Of a DNA stretch of 64,000 nucleotides, positions 44,470-55,055 are shown one piece after another. The notes under the pieces were generated by a model. That model made no database searches. It worked only from the letters and a program-made list of their open reading frames with translations, and had not been told where the DNA came from. A program made the position numbers and the translations under genes. Every line of letters starts with the position of its first letter. Position 1 is the first letter of the stretch. The DNA comes from Planctomycetota bacterium (GTDB taxonomy: Bacteria > Planctomycetota > Planctomycetia > Isosphaerales > Isosphaeraceae), in contig JAJYWB010000029.1 of assembly GCA_021791715.1 (NCBI GenBank), forward strand, positions 1 through 64,000, given 5' to 3'.

Positions 44470-46773
44470 TCAACCGCGGCGGCCGCGGGATTTTTCGCGG
44501 TTTTTGTCTTTGGGGTCGTTGCGAATCGTTTCTTGCTTGGCGGCCTCTTCGAGTATTTGATTGAAGTAGCGTGAGAACCAGCCTCCCGGTCCGGCCTGAC
44601 CGTTCGCGGGATTCTGAACTTTGACGACACCGTTGGCGCCGGGCCTGGGAGAATCGGCGAGTTTGGGACGGTCGTCGCGAGAGTCTGATTCGTCGTTCTT
44701 TTTGGCCGCGAGCGCCTGAGCCGCGATTTTGGGAAGGAGCAGGCGTTCGCCGATCCCCCAAAGGCTGCTGGTGATGAAATAAAGACCGAGGCCCGAGGGT
44801 ACTTTGTAAAACATAAAAGCCATGAAAATCATCATGAATTTCATCACTTTTTGTTGTTGCGCGGCCTCGTCGGTCGTCGGCGGGGGGGAGAAGAGCTTGG
44901 TTTGAACAAGCATCAGCCCCATCACCACGAACGGGAGCAGGTTGAAGAAGTGGCCGAGATAGGGGATTTCAAAAGGTAAACGGAAAAGCATATCGGGCGC
45001 GGCGAGATCGCGGATGAAGAACGGCAGGAATTGCGCGTGGCGAAGCTCGACGGTGCTGTTCAGGGCCTGCCAAAGACCGATAAAGATCGGCAATTGGATG
45101 AGAGCGGGAAGGCAACCCGCGAGCGGGTTCACCCCCTGTTCGCCGTAAAGCTTCATCGTTTCGCGGCCGACTTTTTCCTTGTCGTCTTTGTATTTTTCGC
45201 GGATCTCGCTGATGAGCGGCTGGAGGTCTTGCATCTTCTTGGCGGCGATCGCCTGCTTGCGGCCGAGCGGGAAGAGGATCATCCGCACGGTCATCGTCAG
45301 CAGGATGATCGCGAAGCCGTAATTCCCCTCGGTCCCGCCGAAGAGACGCGAGATTTTGGCGGTGATCGCGTAGATATTTTCAAGCAAGGGGGTGATCACA
45401 TAACCCGCCATGAACGGCGCGGCGCCGAAGACTGTCCAGCCTTTGCGGTAAAGCGAAAGCCCCTCGGCGCCGAACGGAGCGAGCGCGGTTTTGGTTTTGG
45501 GCCCCGCGAAGATCGCGTAGCGGTGAGCGACGGGCTGATTGGGACCGACCGGGGTCGGTTTGGCGAGGAGAGCGAACGAGACGTCGGCCTTGTGCGGCTC
45601 GGACTTGCGCTCGTGAACGACGATCGCCTCGGTTTCGGCGTCCCAGCGTTCTCCTTCGACCAAGGGCTTCATGAGGATCGCGAAGTATTGATCCTCGACC
45701 CCCGAAAAAGCGAGCGGAACGGTTTGGCGGACGTCCGAGCCCTTGACGACTTCGGCGGCGGACCGACCGACGATCTCGACCCCCGATCCCTTGATCTGGC
45801 CGAAGCAAACGTCGCGGAACGTGCTGGTGTACCACTCTCCCTCGATCGGGATTCCGTGCGGTCCCATCAACTTGTAAACGATTTTTTGATCTTGAGCGCT
45901 TTGGATCGCGAGATCGAGTTCGAAGCCGTTTTCACCTTTCCAGAGGCGGAAGGTTTTTTGAATTTCGAGGCCGAGTTTTTCGACCGCGAGACGGAGAACG
46001 ATCTCTTGTCCCTCGCGTTTGACGCCCGTTTTGTCGTCGACGACTTCGAGGGGATGGACGACGCGTCCCTTGGCGTCACGGACGACTTTCCAGACCTGGA
46101 AATCGAGCGGGATGCGGTCGCTATCGAGAGTCGTCGCGGAGTCGGCTTCGTCGTCGTCGGTTTGTTTGTCATCCTGGGCGGGCGCGGCCTTCTTTTCGGG
46201 AGCGACCCAGATGAGCGAAAACGAGGCGGGAGCGAGGGGATCGGGCTCGATGAGCTGGAGGGGACGCTTGCGCGGGCGACCGTCGACGAACTCGGCGTCG
46301 TATCGCGAAGAAGCGATCGACGCGACTCCCGCTCCTTTTTGCTCGATCTGAACTTGGAGCTGATAACCTTGTTTCGTCTTCTCGGCGAGCGAGCCGAGAA
46401 CGAGTTGATCGGGCTCGATCAGTTCGGCTTCTTCGTCTTTCTTGGCGCCGGGTTGATCTTTGGGAGCGTCGGCTTTCACGACCGGCGCCGGGGCCTTGGG
46501 ATCTCCCGAGAGCTTATCGGACTTGGCGTCGGCGGCGGCCTTGTCGTCGCCGACGGGATGATCGGCTTTGGCCGGGTCGAGGGGTTTCTTGGCGGCGTCT
46601 TTCTCGGCCTCGAGGGGGTTTTTCTTCCCCTCGGCGCCGGCTTTTTTGGCGTCGGCGACGGCCTTGGGAACGGGTTTGGGCGCCCAACCCATCTTTTCGG
46701 CGACGTACGGCCAGCCGAAAACGATGATTAAAGACGCGCTGATAAAAAACAGAAACCGCTGCTCTCGACTCAT
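44470..46773 (-). CDS. yidC: Membrane protein insertase YidC
   Basis: A 767-residue YidC. An N-terminal membrane helix (about 7-24) is followed by a long Lys/Ala/Asp-rich linker (about 30-130), a periplasmic beta-domain, and the conserved insertase core with five helices; GLQAL-like GLWQALNSTVELRH and FFITSSLWGIGE are seen. It inserts proteins into the inner membrane with or without Sec. The linker is unusually long and low in complexity. A large antisense frame on the plus strand is a shadow of it. Confidence 0.93.
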   Translation of the reverse strand: MSREQRFLFFISASLIIVFGWPYVAEKMGWAPKPVPKAVADAKKAGAEGKKNPLEAEKDAAKKPLDPAKADHPVGDDKAAADAKSDKLSGDPKAPAPVVKADAPKDQPGAKKDEEAELIEPDQLVLGSLAEKTKQGYQLQVQIEQKGAGVASIASSRYDAEFVDGRPRKRPLQLIEPDPLAPASFSLIWVAPEKKAAPAQDDKQTDDDEADSATTLDSDRIPLDFQVWKVVRDAKGRVVHPLEVVDDKTGVKREGQEIVLRLAVEKLGLEIQKTFRLWKGENGFELDLAIQSAQDQKIVYKLMGPHGIPIEGEWYTSTFRDVCFGQIKGSGVEIVGRSAAEVVKGSDVRQTVPLAFSGVEDQYFAILMKPLVEGERWDAETEAIVVHERKSEPHKADVSFALLAKPTPVGPNQPVAHRYAIFAGPKTKTALAPFGAEGLSLYRKGWTVFGAAPFMAGYVITPLLENIYAITAKISRLFGGTEGNYGFAIILLTMTVRMILFPLGRKQAIAAKKMQDLQPLISEIREKYKDDKEKVGRETMKLYGEQGVNPLAGCLPALIQLPIFIGLWQALNSTVELRHAQFLPFFIRDLAAPDMLFRLPFEIPYLGHFFNLLPFVVMGLMLVQTKLFSPPPTTDEAAQQQKVMKFMMIFMAFMFYKVPSGLGLYFITSSLWGIGERLLLPKIAAQALAAKKNDESDSRDDRPKLADSPRPGANGVVKVQNPANGQAGPGGWFSRYFNQILEEAAKQETIRNDPKDKNREKSRGRRG

Positions 46774-46882
46774 CGTGAGGTCAACCTTCGGTGGCGTTCG
46801 CGGGTCAATCGACCAGGGAATCGGTCGATTTCAGACGCGGATCGCTCGCAAGGAGCGTCGGCGCGGCGAACCGGTAAAGCGA

Positions 46883-47701
46883 TCAACATCCCTTCCGAAG
46901 CCGATCCCCCAGGAAGGGTTCGAGCTCGGGAATTTCGTAAATTTTTTGAATCGTTTTCTCGAAATCGTACGGTAAACGGCGAAACGTGAGACGAACGGGG
47001 CCGGTCGAAGCGGGGGGTTTTTCCGAGTCGTCGCCGTTCGACGAGGCTTCGGCGCCGAGACCGTCGTCGAGAATCGCGTAGCAGGCTCGATTATCGCCGT
47101 CGCGCGGCTGACCGACCGAGCCGACGTTGATCATCAACTTGCCCTCGCCCAAAGTGTACTCGTAATCGATCTCGTCGGGGGTGAAGAATTGCAAGTTCTC
47201 GGTGAAAATACCGGGAATATGAGTATGTCCCTGAAAACAATACTTCTCGACCAGTTGAAACAAACGCTCCATCTTTCGATGATTGTAGATATCTTCAGGA
47301 AATATATACTCGCTGAGGGGATTGCGGGGGGAACCGTGAACCAAGAGGAACGACGAGTTGATGCGATACGTACGGGGCAATTCGCCGAGGAACTCCCAGC
47401 GCTTCTCGTTCTCGGCGCGGTCGCTGGGAGATTCGAGCTGATCGCGAGTCCAGAAGATGGCGCGTTCGGCGCCGAGGTTGAATCCATCGGGATCGAACAT
47501 CGCGCCTTGATCGTGATTGCCGAGGATCGTCATGCGGCAACGCTCCATCACGCGGTCGATACACTCGCGCGGGTTGGGACCGTAGCCGATGATATCTCCC
47601 AGGCAGAGGATCTCGTCGATCCCTTGCGTATCGATATCGTTGAGAACGACTTCGAGGGCCTCGAGGTTCGCGTGAATGTCACTAATCAGGGCTCGACGCA
47701 C
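46883..47701 (-). CDS. Calcineurin-like metallophosphoesterase
   Basis: The 272-residue protein carries the full metal-binding set: [24 protein letters not shown] and GHTHIPG, ending with the [12 protein letters not shown] element typical of the YfcE/phosphodiesterase-like branch. It starts at GTG 47701. Substrate is unknown; cAMP-type or other phosphodiesters are possible. Confidence 0.88.
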   Translation of the reverse strand: MRRALISDIHANLEALEVVLNDIDTQGIDEILCLGDIIGYGPNPRECIDRVMERCRMTILGNHDQGAMFDPDGFNLGAERAIFWTRDQLESPSDRAENEKRWEFLGELPRTYRINSSFLLVHGSPRNPLSEYIFPEDIYNHRKMERLFQLVEKYCFQGHTHIPGIFTENLQFFTPDEIDYEYTLGEGKLMINVGSVGQPRDGDNRACYAILDDGLGAEASSNGDDSEKPPASTGPVRLTFRRLPYDFEKTIQKIYEIPELEPFLGDRLRKGC

Positions 47702-48209
47702 TGGAGCGAACCTCCGCGACGGGGGGGAAAAAGGGATGGGTCTTTCAATGGAATCCTGTACGCCGCAACCGGAAAATCTGGGAAAGAACGCGAGCCGTCA
47801 ATGCGCATCGGTCGACCGCGCTGAAGTTTCCAAACGGATAAGAGAGAGTTCCCGAAAGTGGCCTTCGCCTGTTCCCGACCGAGCGGCCAAGCGAATGAAA
47901 ACTCTCGGATAGACGCTATCTCGTCCTTTACATGGATGTATTCTATCTAAGCCGCGCTGAATTCGTCAATCCGGACCGACGGCTTCCGCGTCGATCTATC
48001 ACAAACGATCTAAACCCAGTCTAGAACACGAGAAAAAAAAATCGATGAAATCATTCGCTGGAAAAAAACGAGGATCTCGGACCGTTCCTGATTCTTAACT
48101 CGCTCACAAAACGATATCAAGCGAACCTTGGAACGTAAACGAAATCTTCTTGATGTCGAAACAAAGCGCGGGTCGATCGCGACCGCGAGATCGATTATTC
48201 TAAAACAGG
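47702..48209. other. Intergenic region, no gene seen
   Basis: 508 bp between divergent genes (metallophosphoesterase and tsaB). I see no tRNA, ncRNA signature, repeat or convincing small gene; the promoter regions of both flanking genes should lie here. Confidence 0.4.
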
Positions 48210-48986
48210 GTGAGACTCATCAACCGAACGCCGCAGGCCGATTCTTCCTCGAAAGATTTCCCCCACGGAATCGAGAACGTGTTCAACGACCCGATCTTAG
48301 CGATCGACACATCGACCGATCTGAGCGTGATCGCGATCGGCGCGCCGGGTCGTGTCGAGGTGCGGTCCGATTCCGAGGAACGAGGTCGAGGTCGCCTGCT
48401 CGTCGCGGCGGTTCGGAACCTGCTGTTTGATCTCGATCTAAGCCCCGATCAACTTCGCGCGATCGCCGTGGGAATCGGCCCTGGATCGTTCACGGGGACT
48501 CGCGTCGGCGTCGTCGCGGCCAAAACGCTCGCCTACGCGCTCGGCCGTCCCCTGATCGCGATCGACACCCTCGAAGCGATCGCGCACAACGCTCCGTGCG
48601 AATCCGATCGCGTCGCGGTGGTCGCGGAATCGCACAAAGACGATATGTACCTCGCGGAATTCCTCCGCGAGCCGATCACGAACGCTCTTCGCCGAGTCGG
48701 TCCGACAAAGATCGTCGCACGCGCGGAATGGCGCCGACATATCGAGAAATCTTCCTACATCCTCGGCCCTTCGATCGCCAAAAGAAAGCTAATCGATATC
48801 GGCTTCGAGCCCGCCGACTCGCCGCGGCATTCTCCCGAGGGCCGAATTTTGATCGAACTCGCGGAGCGTGAATTCGCCGAGGGACGATTCGCCGACGTCT
48901 GGACTCTTGAGCCGGCTTATCTTCGACGCAGCGCCGCCGAGGAACAATGGACCGCGATCGAGCCGCGAACGAGGGAACGAATTTGA
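48210..48986 (+). CDS. tsaB: tRNA N6-threonylcarbamoyladenosine protein TsaB
   Basis: From GTG 48210 the product is 258 residues; the conserved domain begins near residue 27 (PILAIDTSTDLSVIAI), so a later start is possible. VGIGPGSFTGTRVGV is the TsaB signature. With TsaD and TsaE it makes the t6A modification at position 37 of ANN-decoding tRNAs. The methyltransferase gene overlaps its 3' end. Confidence 0.88.
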   Translation: MRLINRTPQADSSSKDFPHGIENVFNDPILAIDTSTDLSVIAIGAPGRVEVRSDSEERGRGRLLVAAVRNLLFDLDLSPDQLRAIAVGIGPGSFTGTRVGVVAAKTLAYALGRPLIAIDTLEAIAHNAPCESDRVAVVAESHKDDMYLAEFLREPITNALRRVGPTKIVARAEWRRHIEKSSYILGPSIAKRKLIDIGFEPADSPRHSPEGRILIELAEREFAEGRFADVWTLEPAYLRRSAAEEQWTAIEPRTRERI

Positions 48987-49918
48987 ACTCTCAAGCACAA
49001 ACCGATCAAACTCCGGCCTCGAATTCGCGAGCCGAGAATCCGCGGGCCGGGAATCCGCGAGCCGAGAACGCTCTCAATCTCCCGGCCCGCGACGATCAGG
49101 CTCGCACCAAAAGCGTGTACACGTTACAATGGAACCGATTTCGCATCGTGAGATCGGAAGAAGACGATTTCACATTTCGAAACCGCACGGGTTGGACCGA
49201 AGCCGACCTGGCCGGGAGTCTCGTTCTCGACGCGGGATGCGGAATGGGTCGATACGCTCGCATCGCGTCGCGAATGGGGGGGAGGGTCGTCGGAGTCGAT
49301 ATCAGCGACGCGGTTTCTGCGGCTCGAGACCTCAACACCGATCGCTCGATCACGGGGTTCGTCAAAGCCGATCTCGTTCGACTTCCGTTTCGGGAACAAA
49401 CATTTGATCGTATATACTCAATTGGAGTGCTTGATCACACGCCCGATCCTCGGCGTTCGTTTTTGGCTCTAACCGGGTTGCTGAAGCCGGGAGGGGAGAT
49501 CGCGATCTGGATTTACCGCAAGGAAAGGCCGATCGTCGAACGAATTATCGACATCCATCGAGCGATATCGAAGCGGCTTCCAACCCGTCTCTTGCTCGCG
49601 ATGAGCAGGCTCTCGGCGCCGGTGGGAGGAATCAAACGCCGATTGTCGAAAAGCCGTCTGCGGCCGATTCAAAGGCTTGGGGTCGCGCTCCATCTGCTGA
49701 CGATCGGGGTTTCGATGCACCCCGATCCCGAGGTCCGGGTGTGCGACACGTTCGACTGGTATGCACCCAAGTATATGTCGAGACATACCTTCGAAGAGGT
49801 CGCCGAGTGGTGTCGCGAAGCGGGGCTGGTCGCGATCGACGACCGCTCGAAACGGGGCGGACATTTTCACGAGGGGCAGGGGATCGGCGTGAACGCGACC
49901 GCGAAACGTCCCGGATGA
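48947..49918 (+). CDS. Class I SAM-dependent methyltransferase
   Basis: A 323-residue protein. A Ser/Asn/Arg-rich N-terminal stretch (about 1-55, with the repeat NPRAGNPRAE) precedes the methyltransferase domain with LVLDAGCGMGRYARIAS and DRIYSIGVLDHTPDP. ATG 48947 overlaps tsaB by 40 bases; TTG 48983, which shares TTGA with the tsaB stop and has GAGGG upstream, is an alternative start. The substrate is unknown. Co-transcription with tsaB is likely. Confidence 0.8.
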   Translation: MDRDRAANEGTNLNSQAQTDQTPASNSRAENPRAGNPRAENALNLPARDDQARTKSVYTLQWNRFRIVRSEEDDFTFRNRTGWTEADLAGSLVLDAGCGMGRYARIASRMGGRVVGVDISDAVSAARDLNTDRSITGFVKADLVRLPFREQTFDRIYSIGVLDHTPDPRRSFLALTGLLKPGGEIAIWIYRKERPIVERIIDIHRAISKRLPTRLLLAMSRLSAPVGGIKRRLSKSRLRPIQRLGVALHLLTIGVSMHPDPEVRVCDTFDWYAPKYMSRHTFEEVAEWCREAGLVAIDDRSKRGGHFHEGQGIGVNATAKRPG

Positions 49919-50168
49919 ACCCGTCAAAACATTCACAACAAATGATACTTCGATTGATTTCATGGTGATTACTCGCATTGAAATAAAAACTTTCGTCGCT
50001 CTTCGTATCGCGTTTCCGTTCGGTTCGCGTCGGGACGGATCGCGGTATGATGGGCGTTTCGGTTCTGTTCCCGAAGTCGGCGCGATCGACCGGGGTAAAC
50101 GCCTACGCCGCGGTTTCGGCGTTCACGGAATCGCCCGCGAGAACGACGAACTCTAATGGAAAGCGCAC

Positions 50169-50774
50169 ATGACTGTAATTATTGATTATGGAATGGGGAA
50201 TTTAAGGAGCGTGCAGAAGGCGATCGAGGCGGTCGGCGAATCGGCGACGATTACGAGCGACCCCGATCGTGTGCGAACCGCCTCGAGGGTGATTTTGCCC
50301 GGGGTCGGGGCGTTCGCCGACGCGATCACCGAGCTGAATCGGAGCGGGCTCGCCGAAGCGTTTCGCGAAGCGGTCGAATCGGGCAAGCCGTGCCTGGGGG
50401 TCTGTCTGGGATTGCAGCTTTTGTTTGACGAAAGCGAGGAGGACGGGATTCACCGCGGCCTCGGGCTCATTCCAGGCCGTGTCGTCCGGTTCAAGCCGAG
50501 CGAGGGGCTCAAGATTCCTCACATGGGTTGGAATACGTTAAAGATAAGCAATCCCATTCCGATATTGCGCGATCTCGGCGATTCCCCCTCGGTCTATTTT
50601 GTGCATTCGTATCACGCGATTGCTCGCGATGCGGAGAACGTGGCGGCTTGGAGCGATTATCCCGATCCGTTCGCCGCGGTCGTAAGCAAAGACAACCTCA
50701 CGGCGTGCCAGTTTCATCCCGAGAAGAGTCAGCGCGTGGGCCTGAGGATTTACGCGAACTTTATGGCTTGTTAA
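50169..50774 (+). CDS. hisH: Imidazole glycerol phosphate synthase subunit HisH
   Basis: A 201-residue class I glutamine amidotransferase: DYGMGNLRSV at the start, ILPGVGAF, the nucleophile Cys79 in GVCLGLQLLF, and His183-Pro-Glu185 in QFHPEKS. HisH supplies ammonia to HisF for histidine biosynthesis. hisF and other his genes are not next to it, as is common in planctomycetes. Confidence 0.95.
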   Translation: MTVIIDYGMGNLRSVQKAIEAVGESATITSDPDRVRTASRVILPGVGAFADAITELNRSGLAEAFREAVESGKPCLGVCLGLQLLFDESEEDGIHRGLGLIPGRVVRFKPSEGLKIPHMGWNTLKISNPIPILRDLGDSPSVYFVHSYHAIARDAENVAAWSDYPDPFAAVVSKDNLTACQFHPEKSQRVGLRIYANFMAC

Positions 50775-50838
50775 GATTTATGATTTATGATGAGACAAGT
50801 CGCGCGATCGTCGCTTTGTCTCGTGCTGGAGAACGCGG

Positions 50839-53568
50839 ATGCCCGAGACGGTTCGATGTCCACGATGCGGCGCCGAACGAACGATCGGCGAATCGGGCGA
50901 TCCTTGCGTATGTGAAGCGATCGACCCCGGCGGACGCACCTCGAATTCTCCTCCGCTCGATCACACCGGGGTTTGGTCGATGAACGGCGGAGTGTCGATC
51001 GATCCTTCGACCCCCGACGGATTCGACATCGATCAAACGGTGATTGATGATCCGTTGAACCATACAAACGAATCCGACGAACTCGCACTTAAGGGCTTAA
51101 CCAAATATGAAATTCATGGAGAGATTGCGCGCGGGGGGATGGGGGTCGTCCTCAAGGGGCGCGACAAACACCTGAATCGCGATCTGGCGATCAAGGTGTT
51201 AAGCGTGAAGCATCGGCACAAGCCCGACATGATCGGTCGATTCGTCGAGGAGGCGCGAATCGGCGGGGGGTTGCAGCATCCAGGAATCGTGCCGGTGCAC
51301 GAGGTGGGCGTTCTTGAAGACGAACGCCCTTACTTCACGATGAAGCTTGTGAAGGGACGAACGCTCGCGTCTTTACTCGCCGACCGGAACGGGTCGCCCG
51401 AGGAATTCGAGCGTTTGCTCACTATATTTGAGCATGTCTGCCAAACAATGGCATATGCACATTCTCGCAAAGTGATTCATCGCGATCTCAAGCCCGCGAA
51501 CGTGATGACGGGGGCGTTCGGCGAGGTTCAGGTGATGGATTGGGGGCTCGCGAAGCCGTTGCGGTCGGCGAGCGAACGGTCGAACGGCGCGGCGGGGGTC
51601 GAACCGATCGATCGCGGTCGATCGATGCGAGTTCTCGACGCCGAGGTCGCGGATTCGCTTTCGGATGTGACGATGATCGTATCGGGGCGAAGCGGTTCGG
51701 AGGGGAGCGATCCGGGTATGGAATCGACCGCGGGGTCGATCCTGGGAACTCCGGCTTACATGCCCCCCGAACAGGCTCGAGGCGAGATCGACCGGATCGA
51801 CGCGCGTTCCGACGTCTTCGGGTTAGGGGCAATCCTCTGCGAGATCCTCACGGGCAAACCACCTTACGAGGGGAAAACCGTCGGCGAGATCGTCGGCCGA
51901 GCGCTCGTGGGGGATTTATCGAGCGTTCACGAACGCTTGCGCGAAAAGCCGCCGAACGCCGATCTGACACAATTAATGCTGAAATGCATTTCCTTTGATC
52001 CAGCGAATCGACCGCGCGACGCCGACGAGGTTTCGAAGGCGATCGCGGCTTATCGAGCGGGAGTTCGCGACCGACTGCGCAAGGCCGAGCTCGACGGGGC
52101 GCGCGCCCAGGCGAAGGCCGCCGAGGAGAAGAAGCGGCGGTTGCTCACGATGATCTCGGCGGGTTTCGTGCTGATTTCGGCGGGGGCTCTGGGCGCGGCT
52201 CGGTTGCGCCAGGAACAGCGACGGATCGAACGAATCGAGCGAACCCGCGCGACGCTCGACCCCGTCGTCGCGACGACGATCAGGCTCGCCGAATCGGCGC
52301 GTTCGGCGCCTTTTGACGACCCCCGCTGGGGCGAAGCGCTCGCCTCGGCCAGGCAGATCCGCGGCATCGTTCAGGGGGGCGCGATCGATCCCGAATCGTC
52401 CCGCAAAGCGATCGCGATCGCGGCGCGTGTCGAATCCGACGAACGCGCCGCCAAAGATCGAGCCGTCGCCGAGGCCCGCGAGGCCAAGCTCATCGCCGAT
52501 CTCGAACGCGTCCGCGTCGGCCGCGGCGATCGATTCTCGCGGATCGACACCGATCAGTCTCTTATCAAAGCGTTCGACTCCCTTGGAATCAACATCAATT
52601 TTCTTATTGATCGAACGAAATCCGCCGACGAAACCGCGATCGCCGACTTCGTCGACCGCGTGCGTAAGCTTCCCGAGGCGGCGAGGATCGCGATCGCATC
52701 GGCGTTCGACGATTGGGCTCTCGATCTCAAATATCGCAGACGAACATCGACGATTCACGCTCCGCTCATTGAAACGGCGCGACGGATCGACCCCGATCCG
52801 TTCCGCGATCGACTTCGCGCGATTCAACTAAAGAACGACCCCGAGGCTCTCAGATCGCTCGCCGATTCGACCGAGCTCGATCGCTTGGGCGTGCACGGGC
52901 TTTATCTCCTCGGAGTCGCGCTGCGAGACGCGGGCGAACTCGATCGCGCCGTCAAAGTGCTGACGTTCGCTCGCGATCGCACCCCTTCGGACCTTTGGAT
53001 CAATTACGCTCTCGGCGAAACGTACAAACAAATGAAGCCACCCAAGTTTCCTGAGATGATTGTCTGTTTTGCCGTGGTTCGCGCCCTCCGTCCCGATCTC
53101 GGCGACGTTCTTGGAATGGCGCAGGCCGAGAGCGGAAACCTCGCCGCCGCCGAACGAACCTTCCGCGCTTTAATTCACTCCGATCCGAATAAAGCGTATC
53201 ATCATATGGGATTAGGAATTACTTTACAGCGACGCGACGAATGGGACGCGGCGATCGAAGAGTTTCGCACGGCGCTTCGGCTCGACCCCGGCGACGCGTT
53301 GGCGCACGGAGTGTTCGCCAAAATGCTCGACTCGCGCGGTCGAACGAACGAGGCTCTCGCCGAATATCGCGAGTCGCTGCGTATCAAACCCGATGAATTC
53401 ATGACGCATATCGATTACGGCGATACGCTGATGAAACTCGAACGGTTCGACGAGGCGATCGAACAATTTCGCGAGGCCGAGCGGATTAAACCCGCCGATT
53501 CCCGCGGTCGCGACCGACTTCAAGCGGCTCTTCGACGAAAAGCCGAATTGGGTAAATCATCCAAGTAA
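50839..53568 (+). CDS. Ser/Thr protein kinase with zinc ribbon and TPR repeats
   Basis: A 909-residue protein. Residues 6-25 form a CPRC-x(12)-CVC zinc-ribbon-like knuckle. The kinase domain (about 89-370) has the Gly loop GEIARGGMGVV, Lys119, HRDLKPAN with Asp216, and DWG (Asp234) in place of DFG, a common variant in this phylum. A membrane helix lies at about 440-460. The C-terminal part (about 690-905) contains TPR repeats (for example YHHMGLGITLQRRDEWDAAI). Probably a membrane sensor kinase; ligand unknown. Confidence 0.88.
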   Translation: MPETVRCPRCGAERTIGESGDPCVCEAIDPGGRTSNSPPLDHTGVWSMNGGVSIDPSTPDGFDIDQTVIDDPLNHTNESDELALKGLTKYEIHGEIARGGMGVVLKGRDKHLNRDLAIKVLSVKHRHKPDMIGRFVEEARIGGGLQHPGIVPVHEVGVLEDERPYFTMKLVKGRTLASLLADRNGSPEEFERLLTIFEHVCQTMAYAHSRKVIHRDLKPANVMTGAFGEVQVMDWGLAKPLRSASERSNGAAGVEPIDRGRSMRVLDAEVADSLSDVTMIVSGRSGSEGSDPGMESTAGSILGTPAYMPPEQARGEIDRIDARSDVFGLGAILCEILTGKPPYEGKTVGEIVGRALVGDLSSVHERLREKPPNADLTQLMLKCISFDPANRPRDADEVSKAIAAYRAGVRDRLRKAELDGARAQAKAAEEKKRRLLTMISAGFVLISAGALGAARLRQEQRRIERIERTRATLDPVVATTIRLAESARSAPFDDPRWGEALASARQIRGIVQGGAIDPESSRKAIAIAARVESDERAAKDRAVAEAREAKLIADLERVRVGRGDRFSRIDTDQSLIKAFDSLGININFLIDRTKSADETAIADFVDRVRKLPEAARIAIASAFDDWALDLKYRRRTSTIHAPLIETARRIDPDPFRDRLRAIQLKNDPEALRSLADSTELDRLGVHGLYLLGVALRDAGELDRAVKVLTFARDRTPSDLWINYALGETYKQMKPPKFPEMIVCFAVVRALRPDLGDVLGMAQAESGNLAAAERTFRALIHSDPNKAYHHMGLGITLQRRDEWDAAIEEFRTALRLDPGDALAHGVFAKMLDSRGRTNEALAEYRESLRIKPDEFMTHIDYGDTLMKLERFDEAIEQFREAERIKPADSRGRDRLQAALRRKAELGKSSK

Positions 53569-53730
53569 AATTAGCTCAAAAATAAATAGAAGTGAACAAT
53601 CAAGCCGACGTTGAGATCAAACGTCGGCTTCGCCGAATTCGCCGCGAACACGACCTTTCTCGGCGCGTACGCCCGGCGCGGAATCCCGAAATTTGAATTG
53701 GATCGACTCGCTTCGGGATCGCTTCGATCT

Positions 53731-54750
53731 TTACCAACGCCACAACAGCGTGCCCCAGGTGAGCCCGGCGCCGAAGCCCGAGCTCAAAATCAGATCGCCG
53801 CGATCGATATCGCCGCGGCGAACGAGTTCGTCGAGCGCGATCGGAATCGATCCCGCCGACGTGTTGCCGAACCGATCGAGATTCTTATAAACAGATTCTC
53901 GAGGAAACTCAAGAACATCTCCCGCGGCGTTAATGATGCGAATGTTCGCCTGATGGGGAATGAACCAACGGACGTTGGGGACCGATTTTGACGCGTGTCG
54001 CAGCACCGCGAGCGTCGAATCGGTCAAAATACGCACCGCCCATTTGAACACGGCGCGACCGTCCATCGTCAGGTATTGGAGCCCCTGATCGAGCGCCTCG
54101 TGGCTGGGCGGAATTCGGCTGCCGCACGCGGGGCGATTGAGCAAATCCCCGCCAGACCCGTCGGAACCCAACTGATACGAAACCAGTCCCTGATCCGAGC
54201 TTCCAGGTTCGAGCAAAACAGCCCCCGCGCCGTCGCCGAAAAGCGGAAAACTCTTAAGGTCGCCCGGGTTGATCACCCTGCTGTTGCAATCGCCGCCGAT
54301 CACGAGCGCCTTCTTGCTCGTCCCCGAAGCCACAAACTGCGCCGCCGCGACGAGCGCGTAAACGAAACCGGCGCACGCAGCCTGAATGTCGAACGCGGGA
54401 CAATTCAGCTTGAGCCGATCCTGAACCAAGCAAGCCGTCGAAGGAAAACACATGTCCGGGGTGAACGTGCCGACGACAAGCAGATCGATCTCGCTTGGAT
54501 CGCAGTCGGCGGCTTTAAGACAGCGAATCGCGGCCTGGGCGCACAAATCGCTCGTCGCCTGATGCGGCGCCGCGAAGCGACGCTCGCGAATCCCCGTCCG
54601 ATTCCAGATCCAATCGGGATCGAACCCGTGCGTTCGCTTCAGGTCTTCATTCGTGACGACGACCTCGGGAACATAACTGCCGGTTTCGACGATTCGAACT
54701 CCCGTGAGCGATCGAATCCGCGGCTCGACTGTGAGGGGAACGTTGCTCAT
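53731..54750 (-). CDS. fabH: Beta-ketoacyl-[ACP] synthase III (FabH)
   Basis: A 339-residue FabH: active-site Cys126 in DIQAACAGFVYAL, His in IPHQANIRII and Asn in GNTSAGSIPIAL complete the triad, and the end has GFGAGLTWG. FabH starts fatty acid synthesis by joining acetyl-CoA with malonyl-ACP. It is not clustered with other fab genes. A long plus-strand frame opposite it is non-coding. Confidence 0.95.
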   Translation of the reverse strand: MSNVPLTVEPRIRSLTGVRIVETGSYVPEVVVTNEDLKRTHGFDPDWIWNRTGIRERRFAAPHQATSDLCAQAAIRCLKAADCDPSEIDLLVVGTFTPDMCFPSTACLVQDRLKLNCPAFDIQAACAGFVYALVAAAQFVASGTSKKALVIGGDCNSRVINPGDLKSFPLFGDGAGAVLLEPGSSDQGLVSYQLGSDGSGGDLLNRPACGSRIPPSHEALDQGLQYLTMDGRAVFKWAVRILTDSTLAVLRHASKSVPNVRWFIPHQANIRIINAAGDVLEFPRESVYKNLDRFGNTSAGSIPIALDELVRRGDIDRGDLILSSGFGAGLTWGTLLWRW

Positions 54751-55055
54751 GGGCGGTTATCGCCGACCTACCATTCTTTACGCCGCGTCTTCCTGGGTTC
54801 GCGACTGACGTCACAATCGCGTGATAAACGCAAGTTAACCGACTCGATTCCGACAAGCAAGCAAGCGCCGCGCCGAATCGAAACGATTCGTGACACGATC
54901 GAAGCTCTCAAAACCAAAACCCGAGTCCAAACTCTTGAGAGCCGAGTTCGGCTCGTCAATCCAACCCATTCCGCGGACTTCGCTTCGGTCGAACGGACGC
55001 GACGTCCCAGGTTCGACCAAAATTGACCGTTCGCGGAATCGACTTTTCGACTATA

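Noticed and set aside
45031..46731. 566-codon plus-strand ORF opposite yidC
   Set aside because: Antisense shadow; the yidC frame has clear domains and homology while this one shows none.
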